Below, one piece after another: positions 17,917-27,396 of a stretch of 64,000 nt of DNA. The notes below the pieces were generated by a model. The model did not search any database, was not told the DNA's origin, and was given only the letters and a program-made list of their open reading frames with translations. The stretch's first letter is position 1. Every line of letters begins with the position of its first letter. The position numbers and the translations under genes were made by a program. The stretch is from Dactylosporangium aurantiacum (GTDB lineage: Bacteria; Actinomycetota; Actinomycetes; Mycobacteriales; Micromonosporaceae), in NCBI RefSeq assembly GCF_000716715.1, contig NZ_JNYJ01000007.1, positions 372,001 to 436,000 on the forward strand, in the 5' to 3' direction.

Positions 17917-19821
17917 ATGACCGACCGCCCGGTCACCAGGAAACGCCTCATCGCCACCTGCGCCGCCGCGGGCCTGCTCGCCACCGGCGCCGCGCTCGTG
18001 GTCACCCAGGCCTCACCCGCCCTCGCCGCCACCAACGCCAGCGTCTGGCTCACCACGCCGGACCGCGCCAACCAGCTCACGAAGAAGGCCGACGTCGCGT
18101 TCGGCACCGCCGGCAGCGGCTCGACGATCACCGTCAACCCGAACACCACGTACCAGTCGATGGTGGGCTTCGGCGCGTCGTTCACCGACTCGTCGGCGAA
18201 CCTGATCTACAACTCCTCGGCCCGCAACAGCATCATGACGTCGCTGTTCAGCCCCACCAGCGGGATCGGCCTGAGCTTCCTGCGCCAGCCGCTCGGCGCG
18301 TCGGACTTCTCGCTGAACTTCTACACCTACGACGACGGCGCCGCCGACCCGAGCCTGTCCCGGTTCTCGATCGCGCACGACCAGGCGTACATCCTGCCGC
18401 TGCTGACGCAGGCACGCTCGCTGAACCCGCAGGTGTCCACGATGGTCGTGCCGTGGAGCGCGCCGGCCTGGATGAAGACCAACAACAACCTCGTCGGCGG
18501 CTCGCTGAGCACCAGCTACGAGGCCACCTTCGCCGACTACCTCGTGCGGTCGGTGCAGGCGTACCAGGCGGCGGGCGTGCCGGTGCAGTACCTCAGCGTC
18601 CAGAACGAGCCGCAGTTCTCCCCGCCCGGCTACCCCGGCATGCTCATGTCCGCCTCGCAGCAGGCCGCGATCATCAACAACCTCGCGCCGAAGCTCGCCG
18701 CCGCCGGCCTCGGCACGAAGATCCTCGCCTGGGACCACAACTGGGACAACACCTCGTTCCCGCAGCAGGTGCTCGCCGCCACCGGCAACAACACCGCCGG
18801 CACCGCGTGGCACTGCTACGGCGGCGCGCCCGACGGCCAGAGCACCGTGCGCAACGCGTACCCGAACAAGGACGTCTTCTTCACCGAGTGCTCCGGCACC
18901 GAGTCGGGCAACACCTTCGCCGACTCGCTGCTGTGGCAGGGCCGCAACCTCGCGGTCGGCGCCACCCGCAACTGGGCCAGGACCGTCACGCTGTGGAACA
19001 TGGCGCTCAACCCGTCGCACGGCCCCGTCATCGGCAGCTGCACCAACTGCATGGGCGTGGTCACCGTCAACGGCGGCAGCGTCACGTACAACGCCGAGTA
19101 CTACGTGCTCGGCCACCTCGCGAAGTTCGTCAAGCCCGGCGCGGTCCGCATCGACTCGACCGGCTACGGCCAGGGCGGCATCGAGAACGTCGCCTTCCGC
19201 AACCCGGACGGCTCGATCGTGCTCGTCGCGGTGAACTCCGGCGGCGCCCAGAACTTCCAGGTCTCCTACGGCGGCTCGTCCTTCGGCTACAACCTGCCCG
19301 CCGGCTCCATGGCCACCTTCACCTGGCCGGGCGGCGCCGTCACCCCGACCTCCCAGCCGCCGGCGACCTCCATCGACCCCTCCCGGTGGTACCAGGTGGT
19401 CAACACCAACAGCGGCAAGTGCCTCGACGACACCGGCTGGGGCACCGCCAACGGCACCGCCCTGCAGCAGTGGACCTGCGGCGCCGCGGGCGCGACCAAC
19501 CAGCAGTGGCAGTTCCGCCCCACCAGCGGCGGCTACTACCAGGTCGTCAACCGCTACGCCGCCAACCTCGGCTGGGACGTCAACGGCGGCGCCGGCGCCA
19601 CCGCCGACGGCGCGCAGGTGCACCTGTGGGCGTACGGCGGCGGCACCAACCAGCAGTGGCTGCCGGCCTCCCTCAGCGGCGGCGCGTTCCGCTTCACCGC
19701 CCGCAACAGCGGCAAGTGCCTCGACGTCCGTGACGTCTCCACCGCCGACGGCGCCCTGCTGCAGCAGTGGTCGTGCACCGGCGGCGCGGCGCAGTCGTTC
19801 CGCCTGGTCGCCGTGGGCTGA
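17917..19821 (+). CDS. Secreted GH30 glycosidase with C-terminal ricin-type lectin domain
   Basis: A 634-residue exported paralogue of the preceding gene. The signal peptide runs to about APALA (LIATCAAAGLLATGAALVV). The GH30 domain shows QSMVGFGASFTDSSANLIY, acid/base E231 in VQNEPQFSPPGYPG and nucleophile E324 in FFTECSGTES. From about residue 490 a CBM13/ricin B-type beta-trefoil carries three QxW-like repeats (LQQWTCGAAGATNQQWQF, VHLWAYGGGTNQQW, LQQWSCTGG). Start ATG is preceded by AGAAGGG. The two enzymes share catalytic domains but differ in binding module, suggesting the same bond attacked on differently decorated surfaces. Confidence 0.92.
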   Translation: MTDRPVTRKRLIATCAAAGLLATGAALVVTQASPALAATNASVWLTTPDRANQLTKKADVAFGTAGSGSTITVNPNTTYQSMVGFGASFTDSSANLIYNSSARNSIMTSLFSPTSGIGLSFLRQPLGASDFSLNFYTYDDGAADPSLSRFSIAHDQAYILPLLTQARSLNPQVSTMVVPWSAPAWMKTNNNLVGGSLSTSYEATFADYLVRSVQAYQAAGVPVQYLSVQNEPQFSPPGYPGMLMSASQQAAIINNLAPKLAAAGLGTKILAWDHNWDNTSFPQQVLAATGNNTAGTAWHCYGGAPDGQSTVRNAYPNKDVFFTECSGTESGNTFADSLLWQGRNLAVGATRNWARTVTLWNMALNPSHGPVIGSCTNCMGVVTVNGGSVTYNAEYYVLGHLAKFVKPGAVRIDSTGYGQGGIENVAFRNPDGSIVLVAVNSGGAQNFQVSYGGSSFGYNLPAGSMATFTWPGGAVTPTSQPPATSIDPSRWYQVVNTNSGKCLDDTGWGTANGTALQQWTCGAAGATNQQWQFRPTSGGYYQVVNRYAANLGWDVNGGAGATADGAQVHLWAYGGGTNQQWLPASLSGGAFRFTARNSGKCLDVRDVSTADGALLQQWSCTGGAAQSFRLVAVG

Positions 19822-20231
<410 letters not shown>

Positions 20232-20765
20232 CTATCCGGCGGCTTCCAGCTCCCGCTTCAACCTGCCGAGCGTGACCCGCATCCCTTCCCGGTTCGCCTC
20301 GGGCCGCTCCGTGGCGACCTTGCCCGTGAAGATCCGCCCGAGGATCATCGACCCCTTGACGCGCCGGTCGATCCAGTACTGCGTGACGCCGGTGCCCCCG
20401 TCGACGGCCGCCAGCCGGAACCCCCACCTGGCCACCGGCAACCCGAACGTCGTCACGTCGAACGCGAACTCGGCCCCCGGCTCGGCGACGACCACCCGGC
20501 ACGTGGTGAACCAGACATACGCCCGGTGCCGGTTGAACCCCACGAACCGCCGCGGAACCCCGCCGGCCGACCGGCTGACGACCCAGGTCGCGAAGCACTC
20601 GGGGCTCCACTTCGCCATCCGCCGCACGTCGGACACCGCCCGGAACACCACCTCGGGCGCCACCGCCACCGTGACCCGCTCGACGACCTCCACGGCGCTC
20701 ACCTTGTCACGCCCCCGCACCGCCGCGCCAGGCACCGCCGCGGGCGGCGCGCTCCAACGAACCAC
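20232..20765 (-). CDS. SRPBCC (START/Bet v1-like) family protein
   Basis: A 177-residue protein of the polyketide cyclase/START superfamily: VVERVTVAVAPEVVFRAVSD opens the fold, SPECFATWVVSRSAGGVPRR and FVGFNRHRAYVWFTTCRV are the central strands, and TEVTQYWIDRR-like and VTLGRLKRELEAA segments end it in the long C-terminal helix. These proteins bind hydrophobic ligands; no enzyme activity is predictable. Divergent from the sigJ-type gene 46 bp away, so the two may share a regulatory region. Confidence 0.8.
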   Translation of the reverse strand: MVRWSAPPAAVPGAAVRGRDKVSAVEVVERVTVAVAPEVVFRAVSDVRRMAKWSPECFATWVVSRSAGGVPRRFVGFNRHRAYVWFTTCRVVVAEPGAEFAFDVTTFGLPVARWGFRLAAVDGGTGVTQYWIDRRVKGSMILGRIFTGKVATERPEANREGMRVTLGRLKRELEAAG

Positions 20766-20811
20766 GCCGCCAGCCTAACCACCCCCACCGACAAAAACCG
20801 GGGCTGCGACA

Positions 20812-21831
20812 GTGGACGGCGTGACCGCCGCCGACATCTTCGACGCGCACCGGCAGAAGCTCAACGCCGTGGCGTACCGCGTGCTGGGCCGGGTCGGCGA
20901 CGTCGAGGACGTGGTGCAGGACACCTGGCTGCGGTGGAGCGGCGTCGACCCGGCGACCGTCGAGGATCCCGAGGCGTATCTGGTACGGGTCACCACCCGC
21001 CTCGCCATCGACCGGCTGCGCAGCGCCCAGGCCCGGCGGGAGCGGTACGTCGGCCCGTGGCTGCCCGAGCCGATGCTCACCACGCCCGACGTCGCGGAGC
21101 GGGTCGCGCTCGACGACTCGGTGTCCACGGCGATGCTGCTCGTGCTGGAGTCGCTGTCGCCGCTGGAGCGTGCCGTGTTCGTGCTCCGGGAGGCGTTCGG
21201 CTACTCGCACGCGGAGATCGCCGGCTTCGTCGGTCGCAGCGAGGCCTCGGTCCGTCAGACCGCGGCGCGGGCGCGCGCCCACGTCGAGGCGCACCGCGTC
21301 CGGTACGACACGGACCTCGCCACCCGCACCGCCGTCACCGAACGGTTCCTGGCCGCCTGCGCCGGCGGCGACCTGCGCGAGCTGCTCGCCGTGCTGGCGC
21401 CGGGCGTGGAGCTGGTCAGCGACGGCGGCGGCCTGGCCCCCGCGCCGCGCAAGGTGATCGAAGGGCTGGAGCTGGTCGCCCGGGCGCTGCTCACATTCGC
21501 CGGCCGGCTGCCGGAGGCGCCGGGCATCCGCCTCGTGCACCTCAACGGCGGGCCGGCGATCGTGGTCGACTCGGCGGGCGTCCCGTCCGCGGCCGTCGTC
21601 CTGCACCTCGTCGACGGCCTGGTCCGCGCGATCCACCTCATCGCCAACCCCGAGAAGCTCGGCGGAGTCCCGGCAGCGGAGCAGCCCGGCGGAGGAAGCC
21701 CGGCGCCGGAGCAGCCCGGCGGGAGCCCGGCGCCGGAGCAGCCCGGCGGAAGCCCGGCGCCGGAGCAACCCGGCGGGAGCCCGGCACCGCAGCGGCTCAG
21801 CGGAACCCCAGCATCGCCGCCGGCACCGTGA
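20812..21831 (+). CDS. sigJ: ECF41-type RNA polymerase sigma factor (SigJ family)
   Basis: A 339-residue sigma factor. Region 2 includes FDAHRQKLNAVAYRVLGRVG and DVEDVVQDTWLRW; the linker has the ECF41 marker RYVGPWLPEP; region 4 is SPLERAVFVLREAFGYSHAE with GRSEASVRQTAARARAH. The C-terminal SnoaL-like extension, typical of ECF41, contains VSDGGGLAPAPRKV, the conserved DGGG motif thought to regulate activity from within the protein, so no separate anti-sigma factor is needed. The last 50 residues are an unusual tandem repeat of PAPEQPGGS-type units. It overlaps a convergent flavin oxidoreductase by 35 bp, the kind of redox partner gene ECF41 factors usually control. Confidence 0.9.
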   Translation: MDGVTAADIFDAHRQKLNAVAYRVLGRVGDVEDVVQDTWLRWSGVDPATVEDPEAYLVRVTTRLAIDRLRSAQARRERYVGPWLPEPMLTTPDVAERVALDDSVSTAMLLVLESLSPLERAVFVLREAFGYSHAEIAGFVGRSEASVRQTAARARAHVEAHRVRYDTDLATRTAVTERFLAACAGGDLRELLAVLAPGVELVSDGGGLAPAPRKVIEGLELVARALLTFAGRLPEAPGIRLVHLNGGPAIVVDSAGVPSAAVVLHLVDGLVRAIHLIANPEKLGGVPAAEQPGGGSPAPEQPGGSPAPEQPGGSPAPEQPGGSPAPQRLSGTPASPPAP

Positions 21832-22933
21832 CCCGCTTCGACAGCCGGTACGCCGGCAGCGGGCTGCGCGTCACGAGCTCCTTGTAGACCACCGCCGCCC
21901 GCCCGGCGAGGAACCACCGCCGCGGGCTGTCGTCGGCGTGCGTGAACTGGATGACGGCGTCCCGGCGGCCCAGTGACACCGGCTGGTGCACGTAGCCGAA
22001 CCGGAACGGCCGCGCGGCCCGCCCGGCCAGGACCCGCGCGATGCTGTCGGCCGCGTGCACCCCGCTCGGGATGCCGCTCTGGCAGGTGCCGTGGATCATG
22101 CCCCACGGCTGCCGGATCGCGGCCGCGTCGCCGATCGCCACGACGTCCGGGTGCGACACGGACCGCAGCGTCGCGTCGACGACGACCCGGCCGTGCCCGT
22201 CGACGGCCAGCCCCGCCTCGGCGGCGAGGGGTGACGCGGTGAACCCGGTGGTCCACAACGTCGCGTCGGCGGCGACCCGCTCCCCGCCGGCGAGCTCGAC
22301 GCCGTCGGCGAGCACCCGGGTCACCTCGACGCCCGCGCGGACCCGCACGCCGAGCCCGGCCAGTGCCCGGTCGAGGCGGGCCCGGGCGCGCGGCGTCATC
22401 AGCGGCCCGGGCGCGTCGCGGGTGAGCAGCAGCACGCGCGCGGCCGGGTGCCGCTCGGCGAGCTCGGCGGCGGCCTCCACGCCGGTCAGCCCGCCGCCGA
22501 CGACGGCGACCGTGGCGTCCGGTCGCGCGCCCAGCAGCGCCGCCAGCCGTCCCGCCGCGTCGATGCCGTCCAAGGTGTACGCGTGTGCCCCGGCCCCCGG
22601 CACCGACACGGTCTCGGCGACGCTGCCGACGGCGTACACGAGCGTGTCGTAGCCGATCACCCGCCCGCCGGCCACCACCTCGCGGCGCGCGGTGTCGATC
22701 CGCTCGGCGTGCGCCCGCACGAACCCGACGCCGGTGCCGCGCAACAGCTCCGGGATGCTCCGGGTGGGCAGCGGCTGCCCAGTGGCGCACTGGTGCATCC
22801 GCAGCCGCTCGGTGAACCGGTCCGACGGGTTGACCAGGGTCACCCGCGTGCCGAGCCGCCGGGTGCGGCGGGCCACCCGGATGGCGGCGATCATGCCGGT
22901 GTACCCGGCTCCGAGGACGACGATCCGGTGCAT
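21797..22933 (-). CDS. FAD-dependent NAD(P)H oxidoreductase (NDH-2-like)
   Basis: A 378-residue two-dinucleotide-binding-domain flavoprotein. The FAD site is MHRIVVLGAGYTGMIAAIRV and the NAD site VAVVGGGLTGVEAAAELAER; DVVAIGDAAAIRQPWGMIHG is the second FAD motif. It resembles type II NADH dehydrogenases but lacks an obvious C-terminal membrane anchor. Adjacent to and overlapping an ECF41 sigma factor gene, it fits the known pattern in which these sigma factors drive a neighbouring oxidoreductase, carboxymuconolactone decarboxylase or epimerase gene. Substrate is unknown; a quinone or small redox compound is plausible. Confidence 0.85.
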   Translation of the reverse strand: MHRIVVLGAGYTGMIAAIRVARRTRRLGTRVTLVNPSDRFTERLRMHQCATGQPLPTRSIPELLRGTGVGFVRAHAERIDTARREVVAGGRVIGYDTLVYAVGSVAETVSVPGAGAHAYTLDGIDAAGRLAALLGARPDATVAVVGGGLTGVEAAAELAERHPAARVLLLTRDAPGPLMTPRARARLDRALAGLGVRVRAGVEVTRVLADGVELAGGERVAADATLWTTGFTASPLAAEAGLAVDGHGRVVVDATLRSVSHPDVVAIGDAAAIRQPWGMIHGTCQSGIPSGVHAADSIARVLAGRAARPFRFGYVHQPVSLGRRDAVIQFTHADDSPRRWFLAGRAAVVYKELVTRSPLPAYRLSKRVTVPAAMLGFR

Positions 22934-23029
22934 GGCCGGCTCCTTCCCGCTGGGCGCCGGGTCCCGGCGCGCTCGCCACCAGGACGGGGCGGCGCGCCGG
23001 TCCGTGAGCCGCGCGGGCGGTGACGCCGG

Positions 23030-25348
23030 TCACTCGGTGTGCAGCACCTCGGCGATGGTGAGCCGGGCGGCCGCCCGGGCCGGGACGAGCGCCCCGAGGA
23101 CCGCGATCACGGCACCCGTGACGGCCAGGGCCAGCAGCGTCCACGGCTGCCACACGTGCAGCAGCGCCAGCGGTACGTCCACCCTCGCCGCGCTCGTCGC
23201 GAGCGGCACCACGAACCGGTGGGCGAGCACCCCCGCCGGGACGCCGACGAGCCCGCCGGCGAGCCCGAGCCCGGCCATCGACGTCACCGTCATCACCACG
23301 ACCTGCCGTGGGGTCATCCCGATCGACTTGAGCATGCCGAGGTCGCGGCGGCGCTCCCGGACGTTGAGCAGGACCGTGTTGAGCACGCTCAGCGCGGCGA
23401 CCGTGCCGAGCATCAGCGACAGCGCGCCGGACAGCGCGATCATCGTGACCGTGAACGGGTTGCGGCCCGAGTTGTCCCACGCGTTGAGGCCGGGGTCGGC
23501 GGCGCGCACCGACGCGAGGTACGCGGGGATCGCGGTGCCCGGGGTCAGCGCGACCTCGTACAGGACCTCGTGGTTGCCGACCGGCCGCTCCGGCCGCAAC
23601 CGCTCCAGGGTCTCCCAGCCGGTGAGCAGGTGCGCGCCGCCCACCCCGCCGCTCATGGTCTCGCCGACGACCGTCACCTCGGCCCGCCGCCCGCCGCCGG
23701 CCTCCAGGGTGAGCCGGTCACCGACGGCCAGCCCCCGCTCGTGCAGCAGCGTCGACGGCACCACCACCTCGCCCGGCGCCCGCATCCACCGGCCCGCGAC
23801 GATCGCCTCCTTGAGCCCCACGCGGTCGCGGTCGCCCCGCAGGAAGAGCACGGTGATCGCCTGGGTCTGCCCGACGACGGGAATCTCCAGGGCGAGCTCG
23901 GCGGTCACGTACCGGGTGCCGGGCAGCGACCGCAGGAGCCGCTCGACCTCCTCGTCGGAGCGGCCCGACTGCCCCTGGCCGAAGCTGGGGTTCAGCGGCC
24001 GCACGGCCACCGGCGCCGTCTCGACCCGGTCGGCGATCTCGGAGAACCGGGCGACGGTCGTGGCGAGCCCGCTCGCGAACGTCACCGTCGTCACGCCGAG
24101 CACGACCGCGGCGACGGTCAGAGCGGTGCGGGCGGGTCGGGCGAAGGGCAGCCCCAGCCCCAGGCTCACCGACCGCGGCAACCGGGCACCGCTGAGCCAC
24201 CGCTGCACCCGCAGCCCTCGCCCCGAGCGCGGGGCGCTGCCGGCGCTGATCGCCTCCGCGGCCGGCAGCCGGCGGGCCCGCAGCGCCGGCAGCAGCGCGG
24301 CGAGCAGCACCACGGCCAGGACCCCGAGGGTCGCGGTGAGCTGCACGCCCCACCCGCTGCCGACGGCGCCGCTGAAGCCGAGCCCGAGGAACGCGTTGGT
24401 CAGCAACGGCCGCGCGGTGACCTCGCCGGCCGCGGCGCCCAGCAGGCTGCCGGCCACCGCCGGGACCGACACCATCGTCAGGTACACCGCGACGACCTGC
24501 GCCGGGGTGAACCCGATCGCCTTGAGCACGCCGATGTGCCGGTACCCGGACACGACCGCCCCGCTGACCACGTTCGCCACGACCAGGACCGCGACGAGCA
24601 GCCCGAGAATCCCGAACACCACCAGGAACGGCACGTAGGCGCCCGGACCCGCCGCGACCGCCTCCTTGATCACCTGGTACGACTGGGTCGCCAGCAGCCC
24701 ACCGGCCGGCAGCGCGGCGGTGAACCCGTCGACGGCCGCCTCGGACGGCTCGCCGGGCAGCCGGTACAGCACCTGCTCGGCGGTCGGGCCGAGCTGCGCC
24801 AGCTGTGCCGGGGCGACCCACGCGTCGGCGGTCCGGCTGACGCTGTACGCCAGCCCCACGACCGTCAGCGGGGGCGCGCCGCGCAGCTGGACGACGGTGC
24901 CGACCTGCGACGGCGGGTGGTAGCCCGGGGCCGGCGGCAGGTCCGCCACGACGATCTCGCCCGGCGCGGTCGCCCAGCGCCCGTCCCACACGTCGACCCG
25001 GTCGACCGGCCCGGCGGGGTCGGCCCGCCCGACGACGGTGAGCGTGCCCGGCAGGTACAGCATCCCGGTGTCCTGCGGCGCGGCCAGCACCACCTGCGCG
25101 AACGGCCCGGCCACCGCCACCGCCCCGGCCGGCGCCGCGGATCCGGCGGTGCCCGGCTCGTAGACCGCGGTGACGTGCGCGCCCGCCTGCTCGTCGAAGA
25201 CCCGCTCGAACGGCGCCGACGACGCGTCCAGCAGCCGCAGCGCGACCACGATCGTGGCGGTCGAGAACAGCACGACGATCCCGATGACGACGGTCTGCAG
25301 CCGGCGCCGGCGCACCGCGGCCCGGGCCGCCCGCCACACCGCGCTCAC
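23030..25348 (-). CDS. ABC transporter permease, FtsX/MacB-like
   Basis: A 772-residue membrane protein with one N-terminal helix, a large extracytoplasmic domain, a cluster of three helices (FLVVFGILGLLVAVLVVANV onward), a second N-terminal-like helix (ALTVAAVVLGVTTVTFASGL), another periplasmic domain and a final three-helix FtsX domain (VLNTVLLNVRERRRDLGMLK, MLKSIGMTPRQVVVMTVTSM). Two fused FtsX units in one chain is the common actinobacterial layout. Its ATPase lies 377 bp upstream on the same strand, and a two-component system is divergent from that, matching peptide-antibiotic resistance or lipoprotein export modules. Transported substrate is unknown. Confidence 0.88.
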   Translation of the reverse strand: MSAVWRAARAAVRRRRLQTVVIGIVVLFSTATIVVALRLLDASSAPFERVFDEQAGAHVTAVYEPGTAGSAAPAGAVAVAGPFAQVVLAAPQDTGMLYLPGTLTVVGRADPAGPVDRVDVWDGRWATAPGEIVVADLPPAPGYHPPSQVGTVVQLRGAPPLTVVGLAYSVSRTADAWVAPAQLAQLGPTAEQVLYRLPGEPSEAAVDGFTAALPAGGLLATQSYQVIKEAVAAGPGAYVPFLVVFGILGLLVAVLVVANVVSGAVVSGYRHIGVLKAIGFTPAQVVAVYLTMVSVPAVAGSLLGAAAGEVTARPLLTNAFLGLGFSGAVGSGWGVQLTATLGVLAVVLLAALLPALRARRLPAAEAISAGSAPRSGRGLRVQRWLSGARLPRSVSLGLGLPFARPARTALTVAAVVLGVTTVTFASGLATTVARFSEIADRVETAPVAVRPLNPSFGQGQSGRSDEEVERLLRSLPGTRYVTAELALEIPVVGQTQAITVLFLRGDRDRVGLKEAIVAGRWMRAPGEVVVPSTLLHERGLAVGDRLTLEAGGGRRAEVTVVGETMSGGVGGAHLLTGWETLERLRPERPVGNHEVLYEVALTPGTAIPAYLASVRAADPGLNAWDNSGRNPFTVTMIALSGALSLMLGTVAALSVLNTVLLNVRERRRDLGMLKSIGMTPRQVVVMTVTSMAGLGLAGGLVGVPAGVLAHRFVVPLATSAARVDVPLALLHVWQPWTLLALAVTGAVIAVLGALVPARAAARLTIAEVLHTE

Positions 25349-25725
25349 GCCGTCACCTCCGCTGCGCTCCCGCGCCGCCGCGCGCCGTCACTGAGCCATG
25401 GTTCGCGGCCCGAGCCGCTGCGCTGCGGTGCCGCCGTGAGCCACACCTGAGCCGATGGTTCGCGGCCCGAGCCGCTCCGCTGGCCGCTCACGTCGTCACC
25501 TCCGCTGCGCTGCGGTACCGCCGTGAGCCACACCTGAGCCGATGGTTCGCGGCCCGAGCCGCTGCGCTGGCCGCTGCGGTGCCGCCGCGAGCCACACCTG
25601 AGCCGATGGTTCGCGGCCCGAGCCGCTGCGCTGGCCGCTCACGTCGTCACCTCCGCTGCGCTGCGGCGCCGCCGCGAGCCATGACTGAGCCAAAGGTTCG
25701 CGGCCCGAGCCGCTCCGCTGGCCGC
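25349..25725. repeat. Degenerate tandem repeats between ABC permease and ATPase genes
   Basis: The 20-mer GGTTCGCGGCCCGAGCCGCT or a one-base variant (CTCC for CTGC after it) occurs five times, starting near 25,400, 25,457, 25,543, 25,608 and 25,695, in one orientation. Between copies are shared blocks such as GCCGCTCACGTCGTCACC and GTGAGCCACACCTGAGCC, in varying order. Short minus-strand frames through it give repetitive peptides and are not convincing genes. It separates two genes that normally abut. Confidence 0.8.
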
Positions 25726-26427
25726 TCACAGGGTGCGCTCCAGGCTGCGCTCGCCGGCGACCCGGCCGTCGGCGAGCGACACCACCCGGCTCGCGCAGCG
25801 CTGCGCCATCCGCTCGTCGTGGGTGACCAGCAGCAGCGTCTGGCCGATCTGGTTGAGGTCGAGCAGCAGGTCCATCACCTGCTCGCCGGCGTGGCTGTCC
25901 AGCGCGCCCGTGGGCTCGTCGGCCAGCAGCAGCGCCGGACGGTTCATCAGCGCGCGGGCCACCGCGACCCGCTGCCGCTCGCCGCCGCTGAGCACCGCCG
26001 GGTAGGCGTTGCGCCGGTCGGCGATGCCGAGCTCGTCGAGCAGCTCCAGGGCGCGGCGCCGGGCCTGACCGGCGGAGACGCCGGTGAGCTGGGCGGCGAG
26101 CGCCACGTTCTCCAGCGCCGGCAGGTCGTCCAGCAGGTTGAAGAACTGGAAGATCATGCCGATCCGCTTGCGGCGGAACAGCGCCAGGCCCGTCTCGGTG
26201 AGCCGCCCGAGGTCCTCGTCGTGCACCACGACACTGCCGTCGCTCGGCCGGTCCAGCCCGGCGATCATGTTCAGCAGCGTGGACTTGCCGCAGCCGGACG
26301 GGCCCATCACGGCGACGGCCTCGCCCGCCCGGATCTCCAGCGACACCCCGTCCAGCGCCGTGGTGTCGCCATACTCCTTGCGGACCCCGTCGAGCCGCAC
26401 GACCACCCGCGCCCCGTCTTCACTCAT
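25726..26427 (-). CDS. ABC transporter ATP-binding protein (LolD/MacB-type)
   Basis: A 233-residue ATPase. Walker A is GPSGCGKSTLL (about residue 40), Q-loop MIFQFFNLLDDLPALENV, signature LSGGERQRVAVARAL, Walker B LLLADEPTGALD and the switch His in LLLVTHDERMA. The sequence groups with exporters that pair with FtsX-type permeases. Start is the ATG ending at 26,427. The permease gene lies downstream beyond a repeat region. It is divergent from the histidine kinase gene with 135 bp between, so the two-component system probably regulates it. Confidence 0.93.
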   Translation of the reverse strand: MSEDGARVVVRLDGVRKEYGDTTALDGVSLEIRAGEAVAVMGPSGCGKSTLLNMIAGLDRPSDGSVVVHDEDLGRLTETGLALFRRKRIGMIFQFFNLLDDLPALENVALAAQLTGVSAGQARRRALELLDELGIADRRNAYPAVLSGGERQRVAVARALMNRPALLLADEPTGALDSHAGEQVMDLLLDLNQIGQTLLLVTHDERMAQRCASRVVSLADGRVAGERSLERTL

Positions 26428-26562
26428 GCTCCAGAACCTAGAGCTGGTCACGTGGTCGGCGCGTCCTTCCACGGATGCATCCGGCGCGTGCGTGGGGTCA
26501 TCCTGTGGTCGTACATCAGCGGACAGATGCGGCACCGGGGCCGCGTCTGCGAAGGTGTGCCG

Positions 26563-27396
26563 GTGTGGATCTCCGCCGCGACCTGGCTCGCCCTCGCGCT
26601 GCTGTGCGCGTGCGCCGTCGCCGCCGGGCTCGGCGCGGCGCTGGTGCGCGCCCGGCGGCGGCACGCGCGGGCGCTCGGCGAGCGCGGCTGGCTGCTGCAG
26701 CGGGAGCGGGAGGTGGCGGCGCGCGCGGCGGTCGACGAGGAGCGCGCCAGGATCGCCCGGGAGCTGCACGACATCGTCAGCCACACGGTCAGCGTCATGG
26801 TCGTGCAGGCGTCCGCCGCCCGTGAGGTGCTGACCACGATGCCCGCGGAGGCGGCCACCGCGCTGGAGGCCGTGCAGGACGCGGGCCGCACCTCCCTCAC
26901 CGAGCTGCGGCACCTGCTCGGCCTGCTCGCCCCCGACGCCGCCGGCCCCGACGCCGGCCCCGACGACGGGGACGTGGACCTGGAGCCGCAGCCCGGCCTG
27001 CGCCGGCTGTCGGCGCTGGTGGACCGGGTCGCGTTCGCCGGGCTGCCGGTCGAGGTCAGGGTCTCCGGCGAGCCGCGGCCGCTGCCGGCCGGGGTGGACC
27101 TGACCGCGTACCGGATCGTCCAGGAGGCCCTGACCAACGCCCTGAAGCACGGCGACGGCGGCCTGGTCGAGGTGACGGTCCGCTACGCCGAACGCTCCCT
27201 GCGCGTCGAGGTGCTCAACACCGGGCCGAGCGTGCTCAAGGCCGGCCCACCCGCGAGACCACCGGCCGCCACCACCGGCCGCGGCCTGACCGGCCTGCGG
27301 GCCCGCGTCGCCGTCTACGGCGGCGACCTCGACGCCCGGCGGCGCCTCGGCGGCGGCTACCGTGTGCGCGCCCGCATCCCACTGGACCCGCCGTGA
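26563..27396 (+). CDS. Sensor histidine kinase (NarL/LuxR-partner class)
   Basis: A 277-residue kinase with a single N-terminal TM helix (TWLALALLCACAVAAGLGAA) and no large sensor domain. The HisKA_3 helix carries the phosphoacceptor in ARIARELHDIVSHTVSVMVV, and the ATPase domain has TAYRIVQEALTNALKHG and TTGRGLTGLRARVAVYGG. Start GTG at 26,563 has GAAGG 7-8 nt upstream; an ATG at 26,527 is the alternative. Its stop overlaps the response regulator start by 4 nt. With one TM and no input domain it may sense envelope stress or the activity of the adjacent ABC exporter, as in antibiotic-resistance modules. Confidence 0.9.
   Translation: MWISAATWLALALLCACAVAAGLGAALVRARRRHARALGERGWLLQREREVAARAAVDEERARIARELHDIVSHTVSVMVVQASAAREVLTTMPAEAATALEAVQDAGRTSLTELRHLLGLLAPDAAGPDAGPDDGDVDLEPQPGLRRLSALVDRVAFAGLPVEVRVSGEPRPLPAGVDLTAYRIVQEALTNALKHGDGGLVEVTVRYAERSLRVEVLNTGPSVLKAGPPARPPAATTGRGLTGLRARVAVYGGDLDARRRLGGGYRVRARIPLDPP

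Noticed and set aside
16467..19733. Continuous 1,088-codon open frame across both GH30 genes
   Set aside because: It is the +1 shadow of two clearly coding GH30 frames; its translation is Arg/Pro-rich low complexity without family signals.
25496..25729. Small minus-strand frames in the repeat region between ABC genes
   Set aside because: Products are the repeated SGSGREP-type peptide, a by-product of the DNA repeats, with no ribosome sites.
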